Source of the DNA: Bisgaardia hudsonensis
GTDB taxonomy: Bacteria; Pseudomonadota; Gammaproteobacteria; Enterobacterales; Pasteurellaceae
Direction: 5' to 3'
Assembly (NCBI RefSeq): GCF_004345785.1
Contig: NZ_SLXI01000004.1
Span: forward strand, 144,514-208,513
Length of the DNA: 64,000 nucleotides
Below the pieces are notes generated by a model, which searched no databases, was not told the DNA's origin, and was given only the letters and a program-made list of their open reading frames with translations. Both the position numbers and the translations under genes were made by a program. Below, one piece after another: positions 52,290 through 62,307 of the stretch. Numbering within the stretch: the stretch's first letter is position 1; every line of letters starts with the position of its first letter.

Positions 52290-53690
52290 ATGCTTAATTG
52301 GAAAAGTAAAATTTATTTTCCTAATACATTATCTTTTCGGATTTTTATTTTTTTCTGGCTATCTTTTTTCCTATTCTTTGGTTTAATTTTAGTTCTACCT
52401 TTTTTATTTAATAATAATTCATACCTAGAATTATCGCAGAAAGATATATCGGTCTATCATAATGAAATAGTTGATTCAATTAGGACAAAAGAATTAACGA
52501 AAATAATAAATGGTGTAGATATTTTATCCAAAGAAGAAACTACGGATGATATAAGACCTATTCTCGTAGATAAACAAGGCTTAATTTGGGGGGCAAAGGA
52601 AAATGAAGTTCCCTTTATTCGAGAGTTTATGGTTAACTCAGCTAATCAAACCAATCCATTGCAGAAAATTTTTTACAATACTCTTATTGTAGGTCCATTT
52701 GTTATTCATTTAGAATTGGAACAAAAGGATCCTTATTTTATATATTTTGTTAGTAAAATAAATCCACAACAAGAAATTGTAGAGCTATTTTTTGATAATC
52801 CGATCTTTATTTTTCTGTTTATTATGTTTATATCAACCCCAATATTGTGGGGATTATCGCATAGTATTAGTAAACCTTTGCGTAATTTACAGAATGCCAC
52901 ACAGATGGTCGCTTCAGGTCATTTTAGCATTGATAAGTCTCTGGAAGAATCTGGGACTGTTGAATTACGAGAAGTAGGGAAAAGTTTCAATCATATGACA
53001 GAGGCATTAGATAGTCTTATTTCTCATCAAAAAGTTTTGTTATCTTCTATTTCTCATGAACTAAGGACGCCTCTAACAAGGTTACAATTATCACTTGCTT
53101 TATTACGCAGAACTGAGGGGGATAGTACGATATTACAGCGAATTGAAAAAGAAAGTAAATTAATTGATAAAATGGTAAATGATATTTTGTTACTGTCTCG
53201 GCAGCAACTAAATAGCCATTTGACATGCTCTATTTTTTTGATCAATGAGTTATTAATAGATATTTTTGATAATATTGAATTTGAAGCTAGTCAGAAAAAA
53301 ATTGATTTTAATGTTATTTGGGAAATTGATGTTAATCAAAAGTATATGATTAATGGTAATGAAGAGTTATTAGATAGTGCAATAGAGAATGTGATTAGAA
53401 ATGCATTAAAATATACAAAATCATACTTGGAAGTAAAAGTTAGAATTGAAGATGGATATTTTTTTATTTCTGTAGATGATAATGGAGAGGGCATACCAGA
53501 AAGTGAATATCAGAATATTTTTAGACCTTTTTATCGTGTGGATGAAGCTAGAACAATAAATACAGGTGGAGTAGGATTAGGACTTGCTATTGTTGATAAT
53601 ATTGTTACAGAACATCAAGGTAAGGTTTGGGCAGAAAAGAGCCACTTAGGTGGATTACGCGTTTCTATTCGATTACCGCTTTGGCTATAA
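52290..53690 (+). CDS. cpxA: Sensor histidine kinase CpxA
   Basis: A 466-residue inner-membrane kinase. Helix 1 is at about 17-38, the periplasmic sensor at about 40-165, and helix 2 at about 170-190. A HAMP domain follows, then the dimerisation domain with His256 in SSISHELRTPLTRLQLSLAL. The ATP-binding domain has N box VIRNALKY, G1 box VDDNGEGIP and G2 box GGVGLGLAIV. It should phosphorylate CpxR on envelope stress. Its stop is only five bases from the rbsR stop on the other strand, with no terminator in between. Confidence 0.93.
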   Translation: MLNWKSKIYFPNTLSFRIFIFFWLSFFLFFGLILVLPFLFNNNSYLELSQKDISVYHNEIVDSIRTKELTKIINGVDILSKEETTDDIRPILVDKQGLIWGAKENEVPFIREFMVNSANQTNPLQKIFYNTLIVGPFVIHLELEQKDPYFIYFVSKINPQQEIVELFFDNPIFIFLFIMFISTPILWGLSHSISKPLRNLQNATQMVASGHFSIDKSLEESGTVELREVGKSFNHMTEALDSLISHQKVLLSSISHELRTPLTRLQLSLALLRRTEGDSTILQRIEKESKLIDKMVNDILLLSRQQLNSHLTCSIFLINELLIDIFDNIEFEASQKKIDFNVIWEIDVNQKYMINGNEELLDSAIENVIRNALKYTKSYLEVKVRIEDGYFFISVDDNGEGIPESEYQNIFRPFYRVDEARTINTGGVGLGLAIVDNIVTEHQGKVWAEKSHLGGLRVSIRLPLWL

Positions 53691-53695
53691 CTATT

Positions 53696-54688
53696 CTAGA
53701 TAGTTTTAATTGATTCTCTTAAAATTAGTCTTGGTTCAACCATTAATGTGCGGTATGTTTTTTCATTATTTTTTATTCGGCTGATTAGGGTTTCAACTGC
53801 TAATTTTGCAAAAGTATTTTTAGGTTGGTGAATCGTACTAAGTGGTGGAGAAAGATATTGAGCAAGTTGGATATTATCATAGCCAATAATGGAAATATCA
53901 TTTGGGATTGATAAACCATATTTCCACGCAGTTTGATAAGCACCAATGGCAATCGTATCACTACAAGCAAAAATTGCAGTGGGTCTGTTTGTTAATTGTA
54001 ATATTTTTTCCATACCAATAATCCCACCATCAAAATCAAAGTGGCTTTCAATGATGAATTCTTCTTTAATTGGAATGTTTGCTTCTAATAAGGCTTTTTT
54101 ATAGCCTTCAACTCGCTTTTGTGCGAGTATTTTTTTTAAGTTTCCTGTAATAATAGCAATATTTCTATGATTTTTTTCAATCAATGCTTTTGTTGCAAGA
54201 TAGCCACCATTTATTGAATTTTCAGAGATTTTATCTGCATTTAATTCTGTTGGCCACCAATCCATGATAACCGTTGGAATGGACAAATTAAATGCTCTCG
54301 TTTGAAAGCTACTTTCAGTACACATTAGTAACAAGCCATCGACTTGTTTTTGAATCAGAGTTTGGATATTTTTTTCTAAACGATATTGATCGCCATCAGT
54401 ATTACAAAGAATAAGGTTATAGTTATTTCGACTACAATATTTTTCAACGGAAGCGACGATTTCAGCAAAAAATGGGTTATCACTTGTAGTAACAAGCATT
54501 CCTATTGTTTGGGTCTCTTTTACTTTTAGACTACGAGCAAGTGCAGAAGGGGTATAATTTAGTTGCTCCACAACCGTTAATACCCGCTCACGAATTTCTT
54601 CACTAACAAAGCGAGAATTATTAATAACATGAGAAACTGTAGAAGTGGAAACTTTTGCTATTCTTGCAATATCTTTCATCGTTGCCAT
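53696..54688 (-). CDS. rbsR: Ribose operon repressor (LacI family)
   Basis: A 330-residue LacI/GalR repressor. Its helix-turn-helix [20 protein letters not shown] (about 4-23) and hinge helix (ALARSLK) precede a periplasmic-binding-protein-like effector domain ([20 protein letters not shown]). It should bind D-ribose and control the palindrome upstream of rbsD. It is the last gene of rbsDACBKR on the minus strand and ends five bases from cpxA. Confidence 0.94.
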   Translation of the reverse strand: MATMKDIARIAKVSTSTVSHVINNSRFVSEEIRERVLTVVEQLNYTPSALARSLKVKETQTIGMLVTTSDNPFFAEIVASVEKYCSRNNYNLILCNTDGDQYRLEKNIQTLIQKQVDGLLLMCTESSFQTRAFNLSIPTVIMDWWPTELNADKISENSINGGYLATKALIEKNHRNIAIITGNLKKILAQKRVEGYKKALLEANIPIKEEFIIESHFDFDGGIIGMEKILQLTNRPTAIFACSDTIAIGAYQTAWKYGLSIPNDISIIGYDNIQLAQYLSPPLSTIHQPKNTFAKLAVETLISRIKNNEKTYRTLMVEPRLILRESIKTI

Positions 54689-54741
54689 ATTTACAGTCCT
54701 TGTTATTTTCTCGCTTTTATTTTGTATTTCTATTTTTTGAT

Positions 54742-55674
54742 TTAACTTTGTTGTTTTAAAAATGTTAGGGTTTCATCTCTTGTTGGAATAGAGGGTTGAG
54801 CCCCTTTTCTGGTTACACTAATTGCAGCCGCTGCGTGAGCAAATTGTATTGCTTTATCCAATGTTTTTCCTTCAAGTAGAGCAACAATAAATGCACCATT
54901 GAAAGTATCGCCTGCGGCAGTGGTATCGATGGCATTTACTCTAAATCCTGATATGATTTGCCCTTGACCATTTTGGCTGAGATAAACACCTTTTGAGCCA
55001 AGAGTAATTAATACTGTATCAATACCTTTTTTATGAAAAACTTCGGCAGATTTAACCGCACTTTGTTGATCGGTAACTTTTATCCCCGTTAAAATTTCAG
55101 CTTCAGTTTCATTTGGGGTAATGATGTCAACAAAAGAGAGTAATTCATCAGATAATGGCTGTGCAGGAGCAGGGTTTAAAATGACTTTTGTATTATTTTC
55201 TTTTGCAGTAATCGCCGCTTGAAGAATAGCGTTAATTGGTGTTTCTAGTTGCATTAATAAATAATCTGCATCAGCAATAAGTGAACGATGTTTTGCAACA
55301 TATTGTTCATCTAAGCGAGCATTAGCTCCAGCTGAAATAACAATACTATTTTCTCCGCTGTCAGCTACTTGAATCATTGCTAATCCAGTTGTTTCATTTT
55401 CAAATTTACTAATTGCTTGAGTATTTATTCCATCTTTGACAAAAGCCTGTTTTATTTCATCACTGATCGGATCATAGCCTAAGCAACTGATAAAATTAAC
55501 TTGTGTATCGCTATGTTTTAATCGTGCAGCAGCCACGGCTTGGTTAGCTCCTTTTCCACCATAGGCAATATAATAGTTTTTACCTGTTAGTGTTTCTCCT
55601 GGTTTCGCAAAATGTGGCACAGAAATGACATGGTCAACATTAATGCTACCTAAAACAGTCAATGTATTTTTCAT
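54742..55674 (-). CDS. rbsK: Ribokinase
   Basis: A 310-residue PfkB-family kinase that makes ribose 5-phosphate. The N-terminal substrate segment is [14 protein letters not shown] (about 39-52). The C-terminal anion hole and catalytic Asp are in [20 protein letters not shown]. It lies 85 bases after rbsB, beyond a strong stem-loop, and 53 bases before rbsR. Confidence 0.97.
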   Translation of the reverse strand: MKNTLTVLGSINVDHVISVPHFAKPGETLTGKNYYIAYGGKGANQAVAAARLKHSDTQVNFISCLGYDPISDEIKQAFVKDGINTQAISKFENETTGLAMIQVADSGENSIVISAGANARLDEQYVAKHRSLIADADYLLMQLETPINAILQAAITAKENNTKVILNPAPAQPLSDELLSFVDIITPNETEAEILTGIKVTDQQSAVKSAEVFHKKGIDTVLITLGSKGVYLSQNGQGQIISGFRVNAIDTTAAGDTFNGAFIVALLEGKTLDKAIQFAHAAAAISVTRKGAQPSIPTRDETLTFLKQQS

Positions 55675-55717
55675 AAATACTCCAAGTATAAATTAAATAA
55701 GAATTTATTTCTGATGT

Positions 55718-55749
55718 AATTAGGGTAGAAGGTATTTTCTACCCTAATT
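55718..55749 (-). repeat. Intercistronic stem-loop between rbsB and rbsK
   Basis: AATTAGGGTAGAA and TTCTACCCTAATT form a perfect 13-bp stem with a six-base loop. On the transcribed (minus) strand no T run follows. It is therefore more likely to protect the 3' end of the rbsB message from decay than to stop transcription. TTTTTA follows on the opposite strand only. Confidence 0.75.
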
Positions 55750-55759
55750 TTTATTCTAA

Positions 55760-56638
55760 TTATTCAGAAATTACTTTTAAATCAACAGGGATTTTCGCTT
55801 CCACTACTTCGCCTTTAATCACTTTATCTGCTGTCGCAACGCCTAAACTACCAATAAGTTCTGGTTGTTGTGCTACTGTTGCTGCAAGTTTTCCTCTTTT
55901 TACTGCTTTAACACCATCATCAGTTCCATCAAAACCGACAATAAGTACTTTTTTATTTGCTGCACTGATTGCACGTAATGCACCTAATGCCATTTCATCG
56001 TTTTGAGCAAATACTGCTTGAACATCGCCTTTACCAGCAAGTAAGTTTTCCATTACATTTAACCCTTTAGTACGGTCAAAATCTGCTGGTTGACTTGCTA
56101 ATACATCAAATTTATGTGCAGTAATAGCTTGTTGGAAACCCTCGCCACGTTCACGCGCCGCAGAAGTTCCTGCCAGTCCTTCTAATTGAATTACTTTTGC
56201 ACCATCGCCTAATTTAGCTGCGATAAAATCACCAGCCATTTTACCACCTGCAACATTATCAGATGCAACATGGCTAACCACTTTGCCATTTGCTGCACCA
56301 CGATCTAAAGTAATAACAGGAACATTTTTTTTGTTCGCCATAGCAATAGCATTGCTGACAGCTTCACTATCAGTTGGGTTGATCAGTAATACTTTTGCAC
56401 CACGAATGAGTAAGTCTTCAACATTAGATAATTCTTTTGCTGGATCATTTTGTGAATCCAATACAACCAATTCATAACCCAATTCGTCTGCTTTCTTTTG
56501 AGCGCCATCTTTTAAGGATACAAAGAAAGGATTGTTTAATGTTGATACAGTTAATGCAATAGTATCTTTTGCAAGTGTTGCACCGCTTAATGCTAAACTT
56601 AACATCATTGCTGAAGCGATTGTGGTTAATTTTTTCAT
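55760..56638 (-). CDS. rbsB: Ribose ABC transporter, periplasmic binding protein
   Basis: A 292-residue periplasmic receptor. A signal peptide (about 1-23, cut after ATLA) precedes two type I binding-protein lobes. [40 protein letters not shown] and [16 protein letters not shown] are characteristic. It delivers D-ribose to RbsAC. As usual the gene follows rbsC, and it is followed by a stabilising stem-loop. Confidence 0.97.
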   Translation of the reverse strand: MKKLTTIASAMMLSLALSGATLAKDTIALTVSTLNNPFFVSLKDGAQKKADELGYELVVLDSQNDPAKELSNVEDLLIRGAKVLLINPTDSEAVSNAIAMANKKNVPVITLDRGAANGKVVSHVASDNVAGGKMAGDFIAAKLGDGAKVIQLEGLAGTSAARERGEGFQQAITAHKFDVLASQPADFDRTKGLNVMENLLAGKGDVQAVFAQNDEMALGALRAISAANKKVLIVGFDGTDDGVKAVKRGKLAATVAQQPELIGSLGVATADKVIKGEVVEAKIPVDLKVISE

Positions 56639-56661
56639 AATAATCTCCTATTGATTGTGAT

Positions 56662-57624
56662 TTATGCTTTTTTACTACCTAAATAGTTATCCGCTAAAAC
56701 AGCAACGAGAATAACCAATGCTTTTGCTATCATCTGATAGTAAGATGATATATCTAATAAATTCAAGGCATTATTTAAGAAACCGATAATTAATGCCCCG
56801 ATTAACGTTCCCATTACTCGACCTTTACCACCCATAAGGCTTGTTCCACCAACAACTACCGCTGCAATTGCATCTAATTCATAGGCACTTCCTGCGGTTG
56901 GCTGTGCTGATGAAAGACGAGAGGTAACAATAAGTCCTGCGAGTGCAGATAAAAATCCACTAACTGCGAAGACGAATACTTTTATTTTATTAACATCAAT
57001 CCCTGATAATTGTGTTGCGGATTCGTTGCCACCAAGTGCATAAATATAACGCCCTATTTTAGTGTGTTTTAAAATATACCAAGCAACCGCAAATACTAGA
57101 ACCATAATCCAAATTGGCACAGGAATCCCAAATAAATAGCCAGTCCCTAAGTAAGCAAAGCTATCAGCTGCATCAGAAAAGCCCGTACTAATAGGACGAC
57201 CATCCGTATAGACCATCGTTACGCCACGTAGTAGGGTCATCGTAACTAAGGTTGCGATAAATGCTTGTACTTTTCCTTTGGCTACAATAATACCACTGAC
57301 ACCGCCTAACAACGTTCCAAATAATAATGTTGCAGGAATAACAATGAACATTGAGAGTTCAGTACTAACCATTGAGGCAGCCACTGCACCAGTTAATGCT
57401 AGAACTGATCCAACAGATAAATCAATCCCCGCAATTAAAATTACAAAGGTCATCCCTACGGCAATAATGGCATTAATGGAGGTTTGACGTAATATATTTG
57501 AAATATTATCAAAACCAAAAAAGTCTGGATTAATAATTGAAACGATAGCGATTAGTACTAATAATGCAATGACAGAACGTTGCTCTATTAGAAATTTATT
57601 TAGTTGAAATTGTTTGGAACTCAT
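56662..57624 (-). CDS. rbsC: Ribose ABC transporter, permease
   Basis: A 320-residue inner-membrane permease with about eight to ten helices. The family block VILIAGIDLSVGSVLALTGA (about 61-80) and AVVVGGTSLMGGKGRVMGTL are clear. It forms the ribose channel with RbsA. It starts nine bases after rbsA. Confidence 0.97.
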   Translation of the reverse strand: MSSKQFQLNKFLIEQRSVIALLVLIAIVSIINPDFFGFDNISNILRQTSINAIIAVGMTFVILIAGIDLSVGSVLALTGAVAASMVSTELSMFIVIPATLLFGTLLGGVSGIIVAKGKVQAFIATLVTMTLLRGVTMVYTDGRPISTGFSDAADSFAYLGTGYLFGIPVPIWIMVLVFAVAWYILKHTKIGRYIYALGGNESATQLSGIDVNKIKVFVFAVSGFLSALAGLIVTSRLSSAQPTAGSAYELDAIAAVVVGGTSLMGGKGRVMGTLIGALIIGFLNNALNLLDISSYYQMIAKALVILVAVLADNYLGSKKA

Positions 57625-57633
57625 AACATCACC

Positions 57634-59133
57634 TTAATTAACAGAGTTTTTACCAATGGCTGCTGCCAGTAATTTTTCTTGTGTAGCTTCATCTCGAGAG
57701 AATTCAGCAGAGATTTTTCCTTCGTGCATAACTAGAATTCGATCACTCATTCCCAATACTTCAGGCATTTCTGAAGAAACTAAAATAATACTTAGCCCCT
57801 CTTGCTTAAATTTATTAATGAGTTGATATATTTCTTTTTTGGCGCCGACATCAACGCCACGAGTTGGCTCATCTAAAATTAATACATCAGGTCTAGTCAT
57901 CAAACCTTTTGCAATCGCCACCTTTTGTTGATTACCGCCAGATAACAGCCCAATTTGTTGTTCACTACTTGGCGTTTTAACGTTAAATAGTTCAATGAAA
58001 TCATTCACGACCATTTTCTCTTCATTATGCTTAATTGAACCGAATTTAGAAAAATGATCTAAGGCAGTTAAAGACATATTTTCTTTAACGGACATTCCTA
58101 ATATTAAACCATCGCCTTTTCTATCTTCCGAGATATAAACAATCCCTTGTTTTAAAGCATCTTGTGGGCAAGTTGTTTCTATCATTTTTCCATTTAAGCG
58201 AATTTCACCTTGGGTTTTTGGCAATGCACCATAAATCACTTTCATTAGTTCGGTACGACCCGCCCCCATTAGACCAGAAATGCCTAGTATTTCCCCTGAA
58301 TGTAATTTAAAGTTGACATTTTTAACTCCACTTCCAGTTAAATTAGTCACTTCTAGGCGTACATCGCCAAAAGATTGCTCAATATGTGGATATTGTTCTT
58401 CTAAACGGCGACCAACCATCATTTCAATTAGTTTATCTTCGGTTAAATCCGCGACACTTGCTTCACCAATAAATTGTCCATCACGCAATACAGTTACATC
58501 ATCGCAAATCTCAAAAATTTCTTTAATACGATGAGAAATATAAACAATGCCACGTTTTTCAGCTTTTAGTTCTTCTATTACTTTAAATAATGCTTCTGTT
58601 TCGGTATCGGTTAAAGCATCAGTTGGCTCATCCATAATAATGACTTTAGATTCAAAGCTCAGTGCTTTTGCGATTTCAACCATTTGTTGTTCACCAATGG
58701 AAAGCTCAGAACAAAGCTGATGACTACTATGAGAAACCCCGAGACGAGCAAGTAATTTGCTTGCTTCTTGGTGCATTTTAGTCCAATTAATTGCACCATA
58801 AGCTGTGGTAAATTCACGTCCTAGAAAGATGTTTTCGGCAATAGTTAAATTTCCCACAAGGTTTAATTCTTGGTGAATAATGCTGATGCCTGCTTCTTGT
58901 GAATCTTTAGGGCCTTTGAAACTAACGTGTTTACCTAAATATTCTATTGTGCCTGCATCTTTGCTATATATTCCCGTTAATACTTTCATCAAGGTTGATT
59001 TTCCCGCACCATTTTCACCCATAAGTGCCATTACTTTACCCGCATAAACGGATAAACAAGCATTGCTTAATGCTTTCACTCCGGGAAAGGATTTATCAAT
59101 TCCTGCTAGTTTGAGTAAAACGTCTTTTTGCAT
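57634..59133 (-). CDS. rbsA: Ribose ABC transporter, ATP-binding protein
   Basis: A 499-residue protein with two fused ABC domains. Domain 1 has Walker [17 protein letters not shown], signature [15 protein letters not shown] and Walker [13 protein letters not shown]. Domain 2 has a degenerate Walker A region ([16 protein letters not shown]), signature [15 protein letters not shown] and Walker [16 protein letters not shown] 59133 with AGGAGA is the start; the frame extends 24 codons upstream into rbsD, which is not used by homologues. Confidence 0.96.
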   Translation of the reverse strand: MQKDVLLKLAGIDKSFPGVKALSNACLSVYAGKVMALMGENGAGKSTLMKVLTGIYSKDAGTIEYLGKHVSFKGPKDSQEAGISIIHQELNLVGNLTIAENIFLGREFTTAYGAINWTKMHQEASKLLARLGVSHSSHQLCSELSIGEQQMVEIAKALSFESKVIIMDEPTDALTDTETEALFKVIEELKAEKRGIVYISHRIKEIFEICDDVTVLRDGQFIGEASVADLTEDKLIEMMVGRRLEEQYPHIEQSFGDVRLEVTNLTGSGVKNVNFKLHSGEILGISGLMGAGRTELMKVIYGALPKTQGEIRLNGKMIETTCPQDALKQGIVYISEDRKGDGLILGMSVKENMSLTALDHFSKFGSIKHNEEKMVVNDFIELFNVKTPSSEQQIGLLSGGNQQKVAIAKGLMTRPDVLILDEPTRGVDVGAKKEIYQLINKFKQEGLSIILVSSEMPEVLGMSDRILVMHEGKISAEFSRDEATQEKLLAAAIGKNSVN

Positions 59134-59156
59134 TGAATTATCTCCTAAAATAGATT

Positions 59157-59576
59157 TTAAAATGGCACACCAGAATATAAAATGATATTGGCATAAGGAG
59201 AACATTCGCCACTACGAACAATCGCTTTATTACGTTGTGTCAATTTTTTAAATTCTTCGTGAATAACATATTCAATCACAATGTTATTCCCTTGTTGCGT
59301 TGATAATTGAGCTAATTTTTCTAAAAGAGCGGTATAAATCTGCGGATTTTTTTGCTTAATTTCTTCTGCGATGACTACACGTTCAACAAACATTTCGGTT
59401 GTAACCACATCAAATGTTTGTAAAAAACTTGGTATGCTTGGAGATAAAGCGAGATCAATACGTTCTACGTTATTTGGAATTGGCAACCCTGCATCACAAA
59501 TAGTAATACTATCAGTATGTCCCAATGTAGCGATACAATGCGATAATTGTGCGTTTAGTATCGTGGTTTTTTTCAT
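59157..59576 (-). CDS. rbsD: D-ribose pyranase
   Basis: A 139-residue protein, identical in length to E. coli RbsD, that interconverts the pyranose and furanose forms of ribose before phosphorylation. Catalytic His20 lies in [20 protein letters not shown], and [18 protein letters not shown] closes the protein. It is the first gene of the operon, with an operator and CRP site upstream. Confidence 0.97.
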   Translation of the reverse strand: MKKTTILNAQLSHCIATLGHTDSITICDAGLPIPNNVERIDLALSPSIPSFLQTFDVVTTEMFVERVVIAEEIKQKNPQIYTALLEKLAQLSTQQGNNIVIEYVIHEEFKKLTQRNKAIVRSGECSPYANIILYSGVPF

Positions 59577-59637
59577 TTTAGACTCCTTGATAAGATAAAA
59601 ACACCTTATATTGATGATTTATCCTTTATTTTTATTC

Positions 59638-59655
59638 CATCGAAACGTTTCGATG
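59638..59655. promoter_or_regulatory. RbsR operator
   Basis: CATCGAAACGTTTCGATG is a perfect 18-bp palindrome with the LacI-family core CGAAACGTTTCG, the same core as the E. coli RbsR site. It lies 62 bases upstream of rbsD, overlapping the expected start of transcription. Confidence 0.93.
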
Positions 59656-59669
59656 AGTTTTGAAAAGAG

Positions 59670-59729
59670 TTTATAAGGAAAATATTTAAAAAGAAATCAC
59701 TTAAAAGTAAATTTGTGAAGTAGATCAAA
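59670..59729 (-). promoter_or_regulatory. rbs promoter with CRP site
   Basis: TGTGA-AGTAGA-TCAAA at 59714-59729 matches the CRP consensus TGTGA-N6-TCACA with one mismatch. A -10-like TATAAA (minus strand, 59670-59675) places the CRP site centre near -57 to -61, the distance for class I activation. The RbsR palindrome follows. Ribose uptake is thus expected to need cAMP-CRP and absence of RbsR. Confidence 0.75.
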
Positions 59730-59772
59730 AAATAAATATTAATATGCCTATTTAATAAATAATTATTGTGAT

Positions 59773-60495
59773 TTATATTTCAGTAAGATCTAGCACTTCT
59801 GCTATATTTTTATTATTTGATTTAATTTTCCAACGGATATTGATGTTATGTAATGTCATTCCATAAATTCGCTGATCAACCTTATTTTTTTGATAGGCTG
59901 GGCGTGGATCTTGTTGAATGACTTCTTGAATAAAACGTAGTAAGTGCGGTATTTTTTGGGATAGTTTTTCAATTTGTGATAAGGCTAATGGTTGAAATTC
60001 AACTGTGAGCATTGTATCAGGTTTTTCCTGTGCAAAACCTGATTGTGCATTTACTTCATTATCAGCATAACTAACATAAGGTTTAATATCAAAAATAGGG
60101 GTTCCATCGACTAAATCAACTGAACCAACATAAAGTAATACTTTACCATTTTTACATTCGATTTTTTCTAATGCTACTTTGGATAGCCCTAATGGATTGG
60201 GGCGATGCGTTGCTCGGGAAGCAAATACACCGATACGTTGATTTCCCCCTAATCTTGGTGGACGTACCGTTGCTTGCCATTTCCCTGTGGGAACTTGATT
60301 GAATTGGAAAATTAACCAAATATGTGAAAATTGTTCTAAGCCTCTCACGCTTTCAGGAATATTATATGGTGGAAGTAATTCTATAATACCCGTTCCGTCT
60401 TGCACTAAATTCGCTTGACGAGGAATCGCAAATTTTTCCTTATAAGGTGTATGTATAAGGGCAATAGGTTGTAAAGTAAGAGATAAATTAGTCAT
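59773..60495 (-). CDS. trmO: tRNA (N6-threonylcarbamoyladenosine(37)-N6)-methyltransferase TrmO
   Basis: A 240-residue YaeB/TsaA-family beta-barrel enzyme that methylates t6A37 in some threonine tRNAs. The conserved blocks are [29 protein letters not shown], the SAM-contact [16 protein letters not shown], and [16 protein letters not shown] (about 130-145). It stands alone between the rbs control region and menA. Confidence 0.95.
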   Translation of the reverse strand: MTNLSLTLQPIALIHTPYKEKFAIPRQANLVQDGTGIIELLPPYNIPESVRGLEQFSHIWLIFQFNQVPTGKWQATVRPPRLGGNQRIGVFASRATHRPNPLGLSKVALEKIECKNGKVLLYVGSVDLVDGTPIFDIKPYVSYADNEVNAQSGFAQEKPDTMLTVEFQPLALSQIEKLSQKIPHLLRFIQEVIQQDPRPAYQKNKVDQRIYGMTLHNINIRWKIKSNNKNIAEVLDLTEI

Positions 60496-60662
60496 ATTTC
60501 ATAAAAGGGTTAAAATTTAAAGAATTAAATTGTAGAATACAGAGAGTTTTCTGTCTGTAAAGTAAAATAGATTAATTTTTAAAGAGAATTATTTTAAATT
60601 AGTTGAAGTCTTACTGAGCAGACAATTTATTCATAAATGATTTAACAAAATAAGATGCGAAT

Positions 60663-61571
60663 ATGATGATATCAAACACCTTGAGAGAGTGGTTAGAAAC
60701 AGCAAGACCAAAAACATTGCCTTTAGCCGCAGCTTCAATTATAACAGGATCTTCCTTAGCCTATTGGTCTAAAAGTTTTAATTTTAGTACCGCACTTTTA
60801 TGTTTAATCACCACCTTGTTATTGCAGATATTATCTAATTTTGCCAATGATTATGGGGATCATAAAAAAGGCTCGGATACCAAAGAGCGTATTGGTCCAT
60901 TACGAGGAATACAAAAAGGGGCGATCTCCGCAACACAGCTGAAAAAAGGCTTGTTTGTTATGATCGGATTAAGCTTACTTTCTGGTGGTTTACTTATCAT
61001 TAGTGCTTATGAAAATATCAGTGATATTTTTGTCTTTTTAGGATTGGGTGTCTTAGCCATTATCGCAGCAATTACCTATACAGTAGGGGATAAACCTTAT
61101 GGTTATCTTGGTTTAGGTGATCTCTCTGTGTTAATTTTCTTTGGGTTACTTGGTGTTGCTGGTCCTTATTATTTGCAAACGCATCATCTTGAATGGTGCA
61201 TCTTTTTGCCCGCATTAGGAACAGGACTACTCGCAAGTGCGGTATTAAATATTAATAATTTACGAGATCTTGAACAAGATAGAAAAGTTGGTAAAAATAC
61301 TTTAGCGGTTCGTTTAGGTGAAAAAAAAGCACGAATTTATCATCTTTGGCTACTTACTATTGCCGCTTTATCTTATTTGGTTTTTGCAATAATAGAAATA
61401 GATTACTGGGTAGGATTTATTTTCATCGTAACTTATCCTTTATTAATAAAACAGGGGCTTTTTGTCTATAAAAATACCGATCCTATTTTACTTCGTCCAA
61501 TGCTTGCTAAAATGTCCCTGTTAGCTTTACTTATCAATCTACTATTTAGTTTAGGCTTGCTTGTGGGATAA
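60663..61571 (+). CDS. menA: 1,4-dihydroxy-2-naphthoate polyprenyltransferase
   Basis: A 302-residue UbiA-family membrane enzyme with eight to nine helices that prenylates dihydroxynaphthoate in menaquinone synthesis. The first Asp-rich motif is NFANDYGDHKKGSD (about 59-72) and the second is NLRDLEQDRKVGKNTLA. The pathway enzyme MenB is encoded at 16954. It starts at ATG 60663 (or 60666), and rraA follows 53 bases later, as in E. coli menA-rraA. Confidence 0.96.
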   Translation: MMISNTLREWLETARPKTLPLAAASIITGSSLAYWSKSFNFSTALLCLITTLLLQILSNFANDYGDHKKGSDTKERIGPLRGIQKGAISATQLKKGLFVMIGLSLLSGGLLIISAYENISDIFVFLGLGVLAIIAAITYTVGDKPYGYLGLGDLSVLIFFGLLGVAGPYYLQTHHLEWCIFLPALGTGLLASAVLNINNLRDLEQDRKVGKNTLAVRLGEKKARIYHLWLLTIAALSYLVFAIIEIDYWVGFIFIVTYPLLIKQGLFVYKNTDPILLRPMLAKMSLLALLINLLFSLGLLVG

Positions 61572-61624
61572 TATAAGATATACTAGAAACTGTTAATTAT
61601 TAAATCTTAAATAAGGATTGTCTT

Positions 61625-62128
61625 ATGAGTATCGATACTTCTGAACTTTGTGATATGTATGTTGATCAAGTGGATGTTGTTGAGCCTATATTTTCAAGTT
61701 TTGGTGGGGTAAGTGCTTTTTATGGAAAAGTTACCACTGTAAAATGTTTTGAAAGTAATGGTCTGATAGCTGAAACATTAGAGGAAGATGGCGAAGGCAG
61801 AGTTCTTGTGATTGATGGTGGTGGGGCTGTTCGCCGTGCTTTATTGGATGCTGAATTAGCTCAACTGGCAGCAACTAATCATTGGGAAGGTATTATTGTA
61901 TATGGTGCCGTACGTCAGTTACAGGAATTAGAAAATATTGATATTGGTATTCAAGCATTAGCCCCAATTCCTGTTGGAGCAGATGATTCTGATGTTGGAG
62001 AAGTTGATGTCCCCGTTAATTTTGGTGGCGTAACTTTCTTTCCTGAAGATTATGTTTATGCCGATTTAACAGGAATCATTCTTTCACAAGAACCGTTAGA
62101 TATTGATGAATACGAAGAAGACGAATAG
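61625..62128 (+). CDS. rraA: Ribonuclease E activity regulator RraA
   Basis: A 167-residue trimeric protein that binds and inhibits RNase E. The family core [22 protein letters not shown] (read as [12 protein letters not shown] and RRALLDAEL, about 59-80) and [14 protein letters not shown] are present. The C terminus is strongly acidic. It follows menA, with a terminator 20 bases beyond the stop. Confidence 0.96.
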   Translation: MSIDTSELCDMYVDQVDVVEPIFSSFGGVSAFYGKVTTVKCFESNGLIAETLEEDGEGRVLVIDGGGAVRRALLDAELAQLAATNHWEGIIVYGAVRQLQELENIDIGIQALAPIPVGADDSDVGEVDVPVNFGGVTFFPEDYVYADLTGIILSQEPLDIDEYEEDE

Positions 62129-62148
62129 TTAATCACTGAAATATTTAG

Positions 62149-62177
62149 AAATGTGGTTTAAAACCACATTTTTTTTG
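62149..62177 (+). terminator. Terminator of menA-rraA
   Basis: AAATGTGGTTT and AAACCACATTT are inverted arms with eight T following. The stem starts 20 bases past the rraA stop. Confidence 0.92.
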
Positions 62178-62307
62178 TCTGTTTTCTGATAGAACTCACA
62201 AAACAGCAAAAATAACATTGTTTTTTTTTAACAATTTGATAACTTGATTGTATCAACTAAATTTAGTTGACTTAAAAATACATATTCTACTTAACAAGGG
62301 TGAGCTT

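Noticed and set aside
57634..59205. Longer RbsA starting at 59205
   Set aside because: The added residues lie within rbsD, lack a ribosome site, and ATG 59133 has AGGAGA upstream and matches homologues.
62236..62260. Possible FNR box upstream of the DASS transporter (TTGAT...ATCAA)
   Set aside because: The two half sites are three bases apart instead of the four needed, so the match is not good enough to call.
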